NCBI GenBank assembly: GCA_002402045.2 | Contig: NVUX02000042.1 | Location: 1 to 64,000 of the forward strand | Source of the DNA: Paracoccaceae bacterium | GTDB taxonomy: Bacteria; Pseudomonadota; Alphaproteobacteria; Rhodobacterales; Rhodobacteraceae | Reading direction: 5' to 3' | DNA length: 64,000 bases | In this document: positions 37,915 through 46,483 of the stretch, in pieces | Position numbering within the stretch: position 1 is the first letter of the stretch | How the letters are laid out: each line of letters starts with the position of its first letter | The notes under the pieces: generated by a model | What the model saw: the letters and a program-made list of their open reading frames with translations, nothing else | Database searches by the model: none | What the model was told of the DNA's origin: nothing | Made by a program: the position numbers and the translations under genes

Positions 37915-38623
37915 GCAGCCCTTGCAAAAGCTCAATAACCCCTGCCACCTGTGGCCGGGACGCTATGGTTTTGCAAACCGCCTTTACCTCGGCATTGGCA
38001 TTGGCAGGGCATAGCGGCCGGCCAACATATCCCAGCATTTTCAGGTCGTTATGGCTATCACCGATCCCGATGGCGCTTTCAGGCTGCAGGCCCATGTCCT
38101 GAAGCATCACGGCCACTGCGCTTTGCTTGCTCACGCCATATGGCGTCACATCAATCGAGGTGTGGGAGTTGGTCCAATTCAAGCCAAACCGCGTGTATCG
38201 CGCCTCAAGTCCCTCCCTGCGCGCCACAATCTCGGTTTGCGGCGCCTCTGAAATCCCCGGCCATGAAGCGCATAAAGAATATTCGTTTCCGACCTCCATG
38301 ATGAAGCCTTCGGCGGAGAGCGCTGCGTGCAATTCCCGCACGGTTTCCAGCGCAGCCACCGAAATCATCGCGGTTGCGAGGTCGGTTTCCGGCGTAAAAA
38401 TCATCGCACCGTTTTCGCAAATAAAGGGTGTTTGCACATCAACCACCTGCGCCATGGCCTCGGCAAAAGCCTGCGGACGGCCGGTACAAAGATGAAAACT
38501 GGTGCCCTGCCCCGCCAGTTGCTTGACGAGCGCGCGCACCTGCGCCAGCCCCTCCAGATCAAAAGCTTTGTGTTTTCCCGGCCCGAGACAGCCATCAATA
38601 TCGCAAAAAATCGCCTGTTTCAT
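37904..38623 (-). CDS. HAD-superfamily (IIB/Cof-like) phosphatase
   Basis: A 239-aa HAD hydrolase. Motif I is FCDIDGC with nucleophile Asp8 and acid Asp10, motif II is LCTGRP (about 45-50), and motif IV is [12 protein letters not shown] (about 196-207). The cap type fits sugar-phosphate or mannosyl-3-phosphoglycerate phosphatases. Its ATG overlaps the stop of the upstream ABC ATPase gene by one base (TGATG), so it is translationally coupled to the importer. That context suggests it dephosphorylates the imported compound. The substrate is inferred, not shown. Confidence 0.85.
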   Translation of the reverse strand: MKQAIFCDIDGCLGPGKHKAFDLEGLAQVRALVKQLAGQGTSFHLCTGRPQAFAEAMAQVVDVQTPFICENGAMIFTPETDLATAMISVAALETVRELHAALSAEGFIMEVGNEYSLCASWPGISEAPQTEIVARREGLEARYTRFGLNWTNSHTSIDVTPYGVSKQSAVAVMLQDMGLQPESAIGIGDSHNDLKMLGYVGRPLCPANANAEVKAVCKTIASRPQVAGVIELLQGLLTA

Positions 38624-39681
38624 CAGCTTGCCACCAGCCGAATTTCGGCGGCATCAAAGCTAATGCGCACGTTCTGCCCCATAGTAAACGGGTTTGCCGT
38701 GGTGTCAGCAATGGCAAAAAGCGGGCCAAGCTCGCCGTCGAGCGTGTATTGGATTTGGTTGCCAAGGTAGGCCGCATAGGTGATGTTGCCCGCAAAGCCC
38801 TCGCCACCATCCGCAAGCCGGATATGGTGCGGGCGCAGCACCATTTTGGCCGTGCCTTTATGGCCCGCCTCGTTTGGCACCATCAGCTTTTGCCCCGCCA
38901 CAGCAATTTCAGCCCCCCCATCGGCGGTGTTCAACACCTCGCAATCCACCAGATTGGCATCGCCAATAAAGTCGGCAATAAAGGCCGAGCTTGGCCGCTC
39001 GTAAAGATCGTGCGGCGAGCCTTCCTGCGCGATTTCAGCATTGCGCATCACGATAATCCGGTCAGATACCGCCATGGCTTCCTCTTGATCATGGGTCACA
39101 TACACCGCCGTTAGCCCCAGCTCCTGCTGAATCTGGCGAATTTCTTCGCGCACATGGCGGCGCAGCTTGGCGTCAAGGTTGGAAAGCGGCTCATCAAGCA
39201 GCAGCACTTCGGGCTCAAGCACAATGGCGCGGGCCACGGCTACGCGCTGCTGCTGCCCACCTGAAAGCTCGCTCGGAAGCCGATCTCCAAAGCCCTTAAG
39301 CCCCACCATTTCCAAGCCTTGCTCGGCTTTTTCATGAGTCTCTTTCTTCGGCATGTTTTTAACCGTAAGCCCGTAAGCCACGTTTTGGCGCACGGTCATA
39401 TGCGGAAATAGCGCGTAGCTTTGAAACACCATAGAAACCGCGCGGTAAGTGGCAGAAAGATGGGTCACATCTTTGCCGCCAATAAAAACTTTGCCTTCAG
39501 TTGCGGTCTCCAGCCCCGCGATCAGCCGCAGGGTTGTGGTTTTTCCACAGCCCGAGGGGCCAAGCAGCGTAACCAAAGTGCCGGGTTCAATGGTAAGATT
39601 CAGCGATTTGAGCGCCGTTACATCGCCATATTTTTTGACCACGTTTTCAAAGGTCACCGAGCCGGGCGTATTCGTATTCAT
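38623..39681 (-). CDS. ABC importer ATPase, AfuC/FbpC/PotA type
   Basis: A 352-aa ATP-binding subunit. Walker A is GPSGCGKTT (about 42-50), the Q-loop is in MVFQSYALFPHMTV, the signature is LSGGQQQRVAVARA, Walker B is VLLLDEPLSNLD, and the H-loop is in VYVTHDQEEAM. A C-terminal TOBE-like domain spans about 250-352. It is the third gene of the binding-protein / permease / ATPase operon, 9 nt after the permease gene, and overlaps the HAD phosphatase by one base. Confidence 0.93.
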   Translation of the reverse strand: MNTNTPGSVTFENVVKKYGDVTALKSLNLTIEPGTLVTLLGPSGCGKTTTLRLIAGLETATEGKVFIGGKDVTHLSATYRAVSMVFQSYALFPHMTVRQNVAYGLTVKNMPKKETHEKAEQGLEMVGLKGFGDRLPSELSGGQQQRVAVARAIVLEPEVLLLDEPLSNLDAKLRRHVREEIRQIQQELGLTAVYVTHDQEEAMAVSDRIIVMRNAEIAQEGSPHDLYERPSSAFIADFIGDANLVDCEVLNTADGGAEIAVAGQKLMVPNEAGHKGTAKMVLRPHHIRLADGGEGFAGNITYAAYLGNQIQYTLDGELGPLFAIADTTANPFTMGQNVRISFDAAEIRLVAS

Positions 39682-39690
39682 GATAATTCC

Positions 39691-41859
39691 TTAGGTTTCG
39701 ACACGGTCAGACGCGCGCAATTTGCGCCGTCCGATCAGGAGCTGTAGCAGCATTATAACTGTGATCATGGTCACGATCAGCACGGTGGAATAGGCGATGG
39801 CAATGCCAAACTCGCCGTTTTCCACCCGCCCAACAATAAACGACGTGGCCATATTGTGCTTGGCAGACACCAAAAAGATAACCGCGCTGACCGAGGTAAT
39901 GGCCCGCACAAAGCTATAGGTGAGTGCTGCCAAAATAGCGGGCCCCAGCAGCGGGGCTATCACCCTTCGGGCGGTGGTAAAGCTGTTGGCGCCGAGGGTA
40001 ATAGAAGCCTCATCAAGGCTCTTATCAAGCTGGCTCATGGCGGCAATGCCACCCCGCACACCCACCGGCATATTGCGGAACACAAACACGATTACGAGGA
40101 TAATACTGGTGCCGGTCAGCTCGATCGGCGGGAAGTTAAAGGCGAGAATGTAGCTCACGCCAATCACAGTGCCGGGGATGGCAAAGCTCAGCATGGTGCT
40201 GAATTCGAACACCTCTTTACCGGCAAATTTTTGCCGCACCAACAGGTAAGCGGTGGCCAACCCCAACAGCGCGGTGAGCGGAGCTGCGATAGACGCAATG
40301 GTGAGCGTGGTGAAAAAACTATCCCACGCCACACCGGAAAACCGCCAGCCGTGCTCGGTGATTTTAATGCCGAAGGCGCGGATGTAGTGGAAAAACGTAA
40401 AGCTGTTATCCACCCCCCAGAGCTTAACAAAGCTGCCGTAAATGATCATGCCATAGACAATGGCCGTGAAGGTCGCCCATGGCAGCGCGGTGAGATAGCA
40501 GGCCCATTTTACGCTTTTGCTTAGCGCCGCGTGGCGGCCTGAATCGCCCTTGCCGGTAACCGTCGCATAAGACTTTTTGCCAACCCAGCGCCGCTGGATC
40601 AGGAAGGCCCCGAGAGTGAGCATAAGGAGCGCGATGGAGAGAATGGCGGTGCCTGACGAGTCAGCCACCGTGCCGACAATCGAGAAATATATCTCGGTGG
40701 AGAGCACATCATAATTGCCGCCGAGCACCAAAGGGTTACCAAAATCAGCGAGGCTTTCGATAAAGCCGAGCAGGAAGGCGTTGGCCAAACCGGGGCGCAT
40801 AAGCGGTAGGGAAACATAGCGGAAGGTTTGCCAGCGGTCAGCATTTAGCGTTTGGGAGGCCTCTTCCATTGAGGGCGAAACGCCTTCAACGACGCCGATC
40901 AACACGAGAAACGCGATGGGGGTAAAGGAAAGCACCTGCGCCAAGTAAACGCCGCCGAAACCATAAATCCAGCGCGTTTTTTCAACACCGAATAGGTCGG
41001 CAAACATCTCTGTCACAGCACCGGTGCGGCCAAAGAGCAAGATGAGCGCGAGGCCAATTACAAAGGGCGGGGTAACGATGGGAATGACCGTGAGCAGCCG
41101 CAGTATTCTTTTGGCGAAAAACTGCGTGCGCGTGAAAATGAGGGCGAAGGCGAGGCCAAGCAGGGTGGTCGTGCCACCTGTCATAATGGCCAGCACCACA
41201 GAGTTGATGCCCGGCCCGCAAGACCCACCACTAAGGCAGCCAAGGCCCCAAATTTTTGCGGAAAAGAGGCGTGGCAGGAAGGCGGTGAGGGAAAAACCAT
41301 CGGGTGTATCAAAGGCGCGGATGAGAATATGCAGCACGGGGAAAAATACAAACACGCCGACCAGCGCGATTATCAGGCCGATGAGGCCGACGACAAAAGC
41401 ATCTCCGCGGCCTTTGCCCATGCCGGAAATGGCGGTGGTCAGCACGAATAGCAGCGATACCAGCAGCACAAATGCCCCAGCGCCAAAGCCGATCTGGCCG
41501 TCTTCCATGCCGCCAAAGGCGAATAGGTCTCCAAAGGCGCGCGGCCCACCGCGTACGATAAGCAGTCCTTGCAAGGCTGTCATAAATAGCCCGACCAGCG
41601 CGGCGAGCGCTGTCCAACGAGCGCGCTTTACGGGATCATTCATGAGCAACAACAGCGCGGCCACCAGCAGCGCCAGCCCGCCGGGCGCAAGCCAAAACCG
41701 GCCGTAATTCAGCACTTCAAACAGGGCGGGAGCCGAAATGGCATCGCCAAATTTGGGCACCCATTCAAACGACCAAAAGCCGCGTTTCAGCGTATACCAA
41801 GGCAATAGTGCGTAGCCAAAAAGCCCGAATAACAGCCAAAGGCCGGTGGTGCGTTTCAT
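39691..41859 (-). CDS. ABC importer permease, double-domain AfuB/FbpB type
   Basis: A 722-aa permease with two binding-protein-dependent transport domains fused in one chain. About twelve or more TM helices are seen, with an extended N-terminal membrane region of four to five helices (about 1-190). EAA-like loops are EGVSPSMEEASQTLNADRWQTF and DKSLDEASITLGANSFTTARRV. FbpB proteins are usually about 500-550 aa, so this is long and nearer the AfuB form. It lies between the binding protein (51-nt gap holding a hairpin) and the ATPase. Confidence 0.92.
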   Translation of the reverse strand: MKRTTGLWLLFGLFGYALLPWYTLKRGFWSFEWVPKFGDAISAPALFEVLNYGRFWLAPGGLALLVAALLLLMNDPVKRARWTALAALVGLFMTALQGLLIVRGGPRAFGDLFAFGGMEDGQIGFGAGAFVLLVSLLFVLTTAISGMGKGRGDAFVVGLIGLIIALVGVFVFFPVLHILIRAFDTPDGFSLTAFLPRLFSAKIWGLGCLSGGSCGPGINSVVLAIMTGGTTTLLGLAFALIFTRTQFFAKRILRLLTVIPIVTPPFVIGLALILLFGRTGAVTEMFADLFGVEKTRWIYGFGGVYLAQVLSFTPIAFLVLIGVVEGVSPSMEEASQTLNADRWQTFRYVSLPLMRPGLANAFLLGFIESLADFGNPLVLGGNYDVLSTEIYFSIVGTVADSSGTAILSIALLMLTLGAFLIQRRWVGKKSYATVTGKGDSGRHAALSKSVKWACYLTALPWATFTAIVYGMIIYGSFVKLWGVDNSFTFFHYIRAFGIKITEHGWRFSGVAWDSFFTTLTIASIAAPLTALLGLATAYLLVRQKFAGKEVFEFSTMLSFAIPGTVIGVSYILAFNFPPIELTGTSIILVIVFVFRNMPVGVRGGIAAMSQLDKSLDEASITLGANSFTTARRVIAPLLGPAILAALTYSFVRAITSVSAVIFLVSAKHNMATSFIVGRVENGEFGIAIAYSTVLIVTMITVIMLLQLLIGRRKLRASDRVET

Positions 41860-41877
41860 ACGGAAATCCTAGAGTTT

Positions 41878-41902
41878 GGCGCGCGAGAAAACCCCGCGCG
41901 CC
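41878..41902 (-). repeat. Intercistronic GC hairpin between binding-protein and permease genes
   Basis: GGCGCGCG (41878-41885) and CGCGCGCC (41895-41902) form a perfect 8-bp GC stem with a 9-nt loop, between the binding-protein stop (41911) and the permease start (41859). No T-tract follows on the minus strand. By analogy with malE-malF it may protect the upstream message or attenuate read-through, giving more binding protein than permease. Confidence 0.6.
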
Positions 41903-41910
41903 ATGTGGTT

Positions 41911-42927
41911 TTAGCCTTGTGGCTTTACTTCTGCATCCCAACGAGCCAGCAGGCGCGCGCGGGTGTCAGAGGAGCCGTAGGTGGCGAAATCATAGTCAAT
42001 CAGCTTGATGGACTCGACCGCAGGGGCCTCGGCAGGCAAAATCGCATTGCTGTTGGACGGCACGTTATAAACGCCCACTTCCGGCCCAGCTGATTGCGCG
42101 TCTGCGCTAATCACAAAGTTAACCCACTGCACGGCTTCGTCGAAGTTATCAGCGCCAGTAATAATGCTCACGCCACCAACTTCATAGCCAGTACCCTCGC
42201 AAGGCGACACGATTTCCAGCGGGAAACCAGCCAGCTTTAGCTTAACCATATCATGCTCAAAACCGATCGAAATGCCGGTTTCGCCACGGGCAGCGGCCTT
42301 AGATGGGGCCGAGCCAGATTTGGTGTAGCTGTTTACGTTAGCGCCGATTTCTTGCAGCAACGCAAAAGCGTCATCTTCGCCGAATACCTGCACCAATGTG
42401 GCCAGCTCGGTATAAGCCGTGCCGGATGAATTCGGGTTTGCCACCTGAATTTCGCCCGCATAAGCCGGGTTTGCAAGGTCACGCCAGCACGCTGGTGGCT
42501 CAATGCCCTTTTCAGCCAAAATCTCGCTGTTATACGCAACGCCAAGCACACCAAGGTGGATACCAATGGCACGACCGTTGGAAATTTCAGCCAAATTCAC
42601 AGCCCAGCCAAGCAGCTCGCTGGTATCAGCACCGGATGGTTGGGTCAGGTCTTCAGACGCGGCAATCAGGTGCGGGTCACCTGTGCCGCCCCACCAAACG
42701 TCAAACGTTGGGTTGCCAGCCTCGGCACGTACCTGTGCCAGCGTTTCACCGGTGGATTTACGCACCATGGAAACATCAATACCTGTGGCATCCTCAAAAT
42801 TGCCGACCATCAGGTCACACCAATCTTGCTCGTTTGAGCAGATTACATTCAGCTCTTGCGCGGCGGCTTGGCCCGCCAGCACAGTGCTGGCCAGCAGGGC
42901 CGCACTTATAATGGATAGTTTTTTCAT
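41911..42927 (-). CDS. Periplasmic binding protein, AfuA-like
   Basis: A 338-aa type-2 periplasmic binding protein. A signal peptide (about 1-23, ending QAAAQ) is followed by ELNVICSNEQDWCDLMVGNF. RKSTGETLAQVRAEAGNP, DVWWGGTGDPHLIAA and ANPNSSGTAYTELATLVQ follow the AfuA pattern. No adjacent tyrosine pair of the iron-binding FbpA type is seen in the C-terminal half. GGAGG lies 6 nt before ATG 42927; the longer frame (42957) is unsupported. It is the first gene of the importer operon, divergent from the two-component genes. Ligand inferred: a phosphorylated sugar or other organic phosphate rather than Fe3+. Confidence 0.87.
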   Translation of the reverse strand: MKKLSIISAALLASTVLAGQAAAQELNVICSNEQDWCDLMVGNFEDATGIDVSMVRKSTGETLAQVRAEAGNPTFDVWWGGTGDPHLIAASEDLTQPSGADTSELLGWAVNLAEISNGRAIGIHLGVLGVAYNSEILAEKGIEPPACWRDLANPAYAGEIQVANPNSSGTAYTELATLVQVFGEDDAFALLQEIGANVNSYTKSGSAPSKAAARGETGISIGFEHDMVKLKLAGFPLEIVSPCEGTGYEVGGVSIITGADNFDEAVQWVNFVISADAQSAGPEVGVYNVPSNSNAILPAEAPAVESIKLIDYDFATYGSSDTRARLLARWDAEVKPQG

Positions 42928-43167
42928 ATTTTCCTCCGTTGGTTTTCTTTTGGCCAACCCTTACGCGGGCCGCGCCTTTATGCCCAAAGCCTACGCCTAC
43001 ACCGCACAGCTTGGCGAGGCTCGCCCCATTAACAAACCTACAAACGCGCCGCCTTTTGGTTAACAATATTTCACAGCAAGTGATTTTTGTAAGCTAAATA
43101 CCATTAGGCAAACGCGGTAAATCATGCGTAAATACATTCGAGAACGGGAATAAAAGGCCAACGCATT

Positions 43168-43899
43168 TTGAACAATCCACCATCAGAATATAGGGCAAAA
43201 ATCGCTGTCATAGATGATGATGCCGATATGCGCTTAGCGCTGGAAGCGTTGCTCTTTGAAAATGGGTTTGACCCAATATTGCTTAAAGGCAGCCATGATT
43301 TCCATGCGCTTGGCCCGACGCCGGAGGTGGATCTGGCGCTGATTGACCTGAAATTAAAGGGAGAATCCGGCCTTGCGCTGGCAATACACATCCGAAAACG
43401 GTTTGATTTGCCGATTGTAATGCTTACCGGCGTTGGTGATGAGGTTGACAAAATCGTCGGGCTGGAAACCGGCGCGGATGATTACTTAATGAAGCCGTTT
43501 AACCCGCGAGAGCTGGTTGCCCGTATTCGCGCCGTGCTGCGCCGCTATGGCCGCGCGGCCCCGCATGTGCCACAGCCAGTGCAAGATGGCCTTATTTTTG
43601 GTGACAAAATTCTTAATACTGAAGCGCGACAGCTCAGCACGCGCGATGGTGAAGAAATTCCGCTCACCAATGCGGAATACCGCCTGCTGGAGTATTTCTT
43701 GCGCCATCCTGATGTTATAATTCCGCGCCCGCAACTCCTCACCGAGCTTGGCTCAGACCTTTCGCAATATGTGGACCGCACGATAGACGTGCTCATCCTG
43801 CGCCTGCGCCGCAAAATTGAGGCTGTGCCTTCAAAGCCCGTGCATCTTCAAACCCGCCGTGGGCAGGGCTATATTTTCGTTTTGGGCAATACCCCGTGA
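43168..43899 (+). CDS. OmpR/TorR-type response regulator
   Basis: A 243-aa regulator. The receiver has IDDDAD (15-20), the phosphoacceptor Asp60 in ALIDLKLKGESG, and the conserved Lys in DDYLMKPFNPREL. A winged-helix output domain follows (LTNAEYRLLEYFLRHP, RTIDVLILRLRRKIE, GQGYIF). The start is TTG 43168 with an AGG about 10 nt upstream; no in-frame ATG precedes the receiver, so the start is uncertain. It overlaps the sensor kinase by GTGA and is divergent from the importer operon, its likely target. Confidence 0.88.
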   Translation: MNNPPSEYRAKIAVIDDDADMRLALEALLFENGFDPILLKGSHDFHALGPTPEVDLALIDLKLKGESGLALAIHIRKRFDLPIVMLTGVGDEVDKIVGLETGADDYLMKPFNPRELVARIRAVLRRYGRAAPHVPQPVQDGLIFGDKILNTEARQLSTRDGEEIPLTNAEYRLLEYFLRHPDVIIPRPQLLTELGSDLSQYVDRTIDVLILRLRRKIEAVPSKPVHLQTRRGQGYIFVLGNTP

Positions 43900-46421
43900 G
43901 CCTGCGTTGGCGCCGCCCTGATATTAGAGCGCGGCTTTGGTTGGCGCTGGCTTTGTTAACGCTTTCCACGCTTTTTGTTGGCGGCATCGGCTGGTACGCG
44001 CTGGACCGCGCCGACACGCGCCTGCAAGCCCTGCATTCGCGCACATTGGAAGAAGTTGCCCGCTCGTTGCGCCTGTCCAAGCAATCCTCTGATCTGGCCA
44101 CTTCGGCTCCCTATTTGCTAAATCTGCAATCTTCCTATTTGATCCAGAAAGAAGGCCAAGAGCTTGTTGACGCGCTCGCACCTGTTTTGGAAGAATGGCC
44201 AGCCCGCGAAAACCGGCATATGCCCGAGGTCTATGCTTTTGACGGCGAAATCGCGCTGGCGGTTCGCCGCATGCAGATTGCAATTTCCGATCTTGTTATT
44301 GCGGCGCAAAACCTAAGTGTGGAGCGTGAAAAAACCCGCACAATAAACGCGACATTGTTTGTGCTTGAAAACCGGTTTTTCCAGCAAATGGCCAACGAAG
44401 GCACCCTTGGGATAGACCAGAGACTGTGGCTTGCTTTGCAAACAGAAACCAACGAGCTTGTGGGCGCGGGCCATGCAGGCAGCCTTGTAGGGGTTGGCGA
44501 GCGGCGGCGGCGTTTTCAACAATTGCGTCGGGATTTTTCCTTTCTCAATGCCTCGCCACCCCACTGGGAATGGGCGCAAAAGCTAAATGCGCTTGCTTAT
44601 GGAACAGACGGGCTTTTTACCGTGCGTCGCCGCGAGCTAACGCACCATGTTGATAGCCAAAATGCCCTGTTTCGCATTCGCCATAATGCCGCGCTAATAT
44701 CCAACCTCGCCGCGCAATTTGCGGCCAATGCAGAAGGTTTTCTCTCCAACGAACGCAACGCCACCGCAACCTCGATCAGCTATGCCAAGGTGCTGATACT
44801 GGGGGCCTTGCTGGCGAGCATCGCGATTGCGCTGATCGCCGCGCTCTATGTTTCAGGCTACGTGACCCAAAATATCCACGCCATTTCTGATGCCATGCAG
44901 CGGCTGGCCGCTGGCGACAGAGGCACAAAATTGCGACTGAAAATCCACAATGATGACGAGATCGGCAAGCTCCATGCGGCCTTTCGCGTTTTCCGGGCCA
45001 ACGCCCTGCGGCTAGACCGGAGCCACCGCCAACTACACCAACAAAATGCGCTGTTTGAAAAGATCTTTGCCAATATCTCTGACGGGGTGGCTATCACGGA
45101 TGACACGGGCCATCTTACCGCCACAAACCCGCATTTTGTGACGGTGCTTCGCCCAGATAAAAACCTACCTGAAAAGCCCGATATTGCTACATATCTGGCC
45201 CACACAGCCTTTGCCGATGAGGCCACCAAGGCAGGGCTAAAAGCCGGCTTTCGCGGATTTACTGAAGTGACAGGAAAGGATGGCCGGACGCTCGAAGTCC
45301 GATGTTCTCGACTGCCCGATGGTGGCGGAATTTGGCTTTTTGCCGATGCCACTGAACGGCGCAAAATGGATGACCGCCTCAGCCAAATTCGCCATATCGA
45401 GAGCTTGGGCAAGGTGACTGGCGAAGTGGCGCATGACTTTGGCAACATCCTCGCAGCGGTGAATTCTAACGTGCATTTGCTGCAAACCGGCAGCAAAACC
45501 GTGAGCCATGATGTTTTGCTCCAGCGGATCTCAAACGCCGTCGAGCTGGGCACCTCGCTCACGCAGCGCCTGCTCGCCTTTGCCCGCCAGCAAGCACTGG
45601 CCCCCGAGGTGGTGGAGCTAAACGAACTCATTGAAGGCCTTGAAGAACTGGTCAGCATTGGGCTTCAAGACGGGGTAACACTGGAAACGATTCCGGCTGA
45701 TGAACCTCTTTTTGTGCGCGTAGATCCGGGGCAGCTTGAAAGCGCAATTTTAAATCTGTGCCTTAACAGTAATCAAGCCATTACCGGTGTGGGAAATATA
45801 TGCGTGCACATCCAAAAAGCGCCCTCAGAAACGGTGTTAATTACGGTTTCCGACACAGGCTGCGGCATGGACGAAGCCGTGCTTTCTCAAGCGCTGGAGC
45901 CATTTTTTACGGCGCGAGCCGATGGCGAAGGCACCGGGCTGGGGCTATCTATGGTGTATGGGTTTATTAAACAAACAGGCGGTGACATCCAGATATCGAG
46001 CCAGCCGGGCATTGGGACCCAAGTGCGCCTCACCCTGCCCCGCTTTATGGGCAAAGCCGCACAACCCGCCCTGCTACACCGCGCGCTTTTGGTTGAGGAT
46101 GACCCTGAGGCGCTAGCTTCGGTGGCCGCCCAGCTCAAATCTATCGGGTATCAAGTGGTGCAGGCGCGCAGCTTTGAAGAGGGTAAAGCTGCGCTCGATA
46201 CCAAATGCCGATTTGATGTGATGGTAACAGATTTGCACTTGAATGAGGGGCAGATGGGCTGGGAACTGGCTGAAAAGTGCCTGGAAATGTGCAGCAATGC
46301 CAAGGTGATCATCACGTCAGGCCGCCTGCCAAAACACCATCGCTATACAGATGCGCCCCACCCGAGGGTTGCGTGCATTGCCAAGCCGCTTAGCCCCGAG
46401 ATTTTGCTGGAAAACGTATAG
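43896..46421 (+). CDS. Hybrid sensor histidine kinase, TorS-like
   Basis: An 841-aa membrane sensor. TM1 is at about 12-34, a helical periplasmic domain spans about 35-297, TM2 is at about 298-320, and HAMP is at about 320-372. A PAS-like segment covers about 385-490, HisKA has His513 in GEVAHDFGNILAAV, and HATPase has DTGCGMDE and GEGTGLGLSM. A C-terminal receiver (about 729-841) has Asp779 in VMVTDLHL. No HPt domain follows, so phosphotransfer is not of the full TorS type. The start is GTG 43896 within the regulator's stop. It probably senses the ligand of the neighbouring importer directly or through its binding protein. Confidence 0.9.
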   Translation: MSLRWRRPDIRARLWLALALLTLSTLFVGGIGWYALDRADTRLQALHSRTLEEVARSLRLSKQSSDLATSAPYLLNLQSSYLIQKEGQELVDALAPVLEEWPARENRHMPEVYAFDGEIALAVRRMQIAISDLVIAAQNLSVEREKTRTINATLFVLENRFFQQMANEGTLGIDQRLWLALQTETNELVGAGHAGSLVGVGERRRRFQQLRRDFSFLNASPPHWEWAQKLNALAYGTDGLFTVRRRELTHHVDSQNALFRIRHNAALISNLAAQFAANAEGFLSNERNATATSISYAKVLILGALLASIAIALIAALYVSGYVTQNIHAISDAMQRLAAGDRGTKLRLKIHNDDEIGKLHAAFRVFRANALRLDRSHRQLHQQNALFEKIFANISDGVAITDDTGHLTATNPHFVTVLRPDKNLPEKPDIATYLAHTAFADEATKAGLKAGFRGFTEVTGKDGRTLEVRCSRLPDGGGIWLFADATERRKMDDRLSQIRHIESLGKVTGEVAHDFGNILAAVNSNVHLLQTGSKTVSHDVLLQRISNAVELGTSLTQRLLAFARQQALAPEVVELNELIEGLEELVSIGLQDGVTLETIPADEPLFVRVDPGQLESAILNLCLNSNQAITGVGNICVHIQKAPSETVLITVSDTGCGMDEAVLSQALEPFFTARADGEGTGLGLSMVYGFIKQTGGDIQISSQPGIGTQVRLTLPRFMGKAAQPALLHRALLVEDDPEALASVAAQLKSIGYQVVQARSFEEGKAALDTKCRFDVMVTDLHLNEGQMGWELAEKCLEMCSNAKVIITSGRLPKHHRYTDAPHPRVACIAKPLSPEILLENV

Positions 46422-46434
46422 CACACATAAAAAG

Positions 46435-46453
46435 GGCACCCAATTTGGGTGCC
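46435..46453. terminator. Bidirectional terminator
   Basis: GGCACCCAA (46435-46443) and TTGGGTGCC (46445-46453) form a 9-bp stem between the convergent sensor kinase (stop 46421) and Hint-domain gene (stop 46484). On the minus strand it is followed by CTTTTT, a good terminator tail. On the plus strand the tail TCTAAATTTTA is weaker. Confidence 0.85.
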
Positions 46454-46483
46454 TCTAAATTTTATATAGCCTCAATAAGGCGC

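Noticed and set aside
38623-42927. Plain annotation as a ferric-iron (FbpABC) transporter
   Set aside because: The binding protein shows no tyrosine-pair iron site, the permease is longer than FbpB, and a phosphatase is coupled; iron remains possible but is not the best reading.
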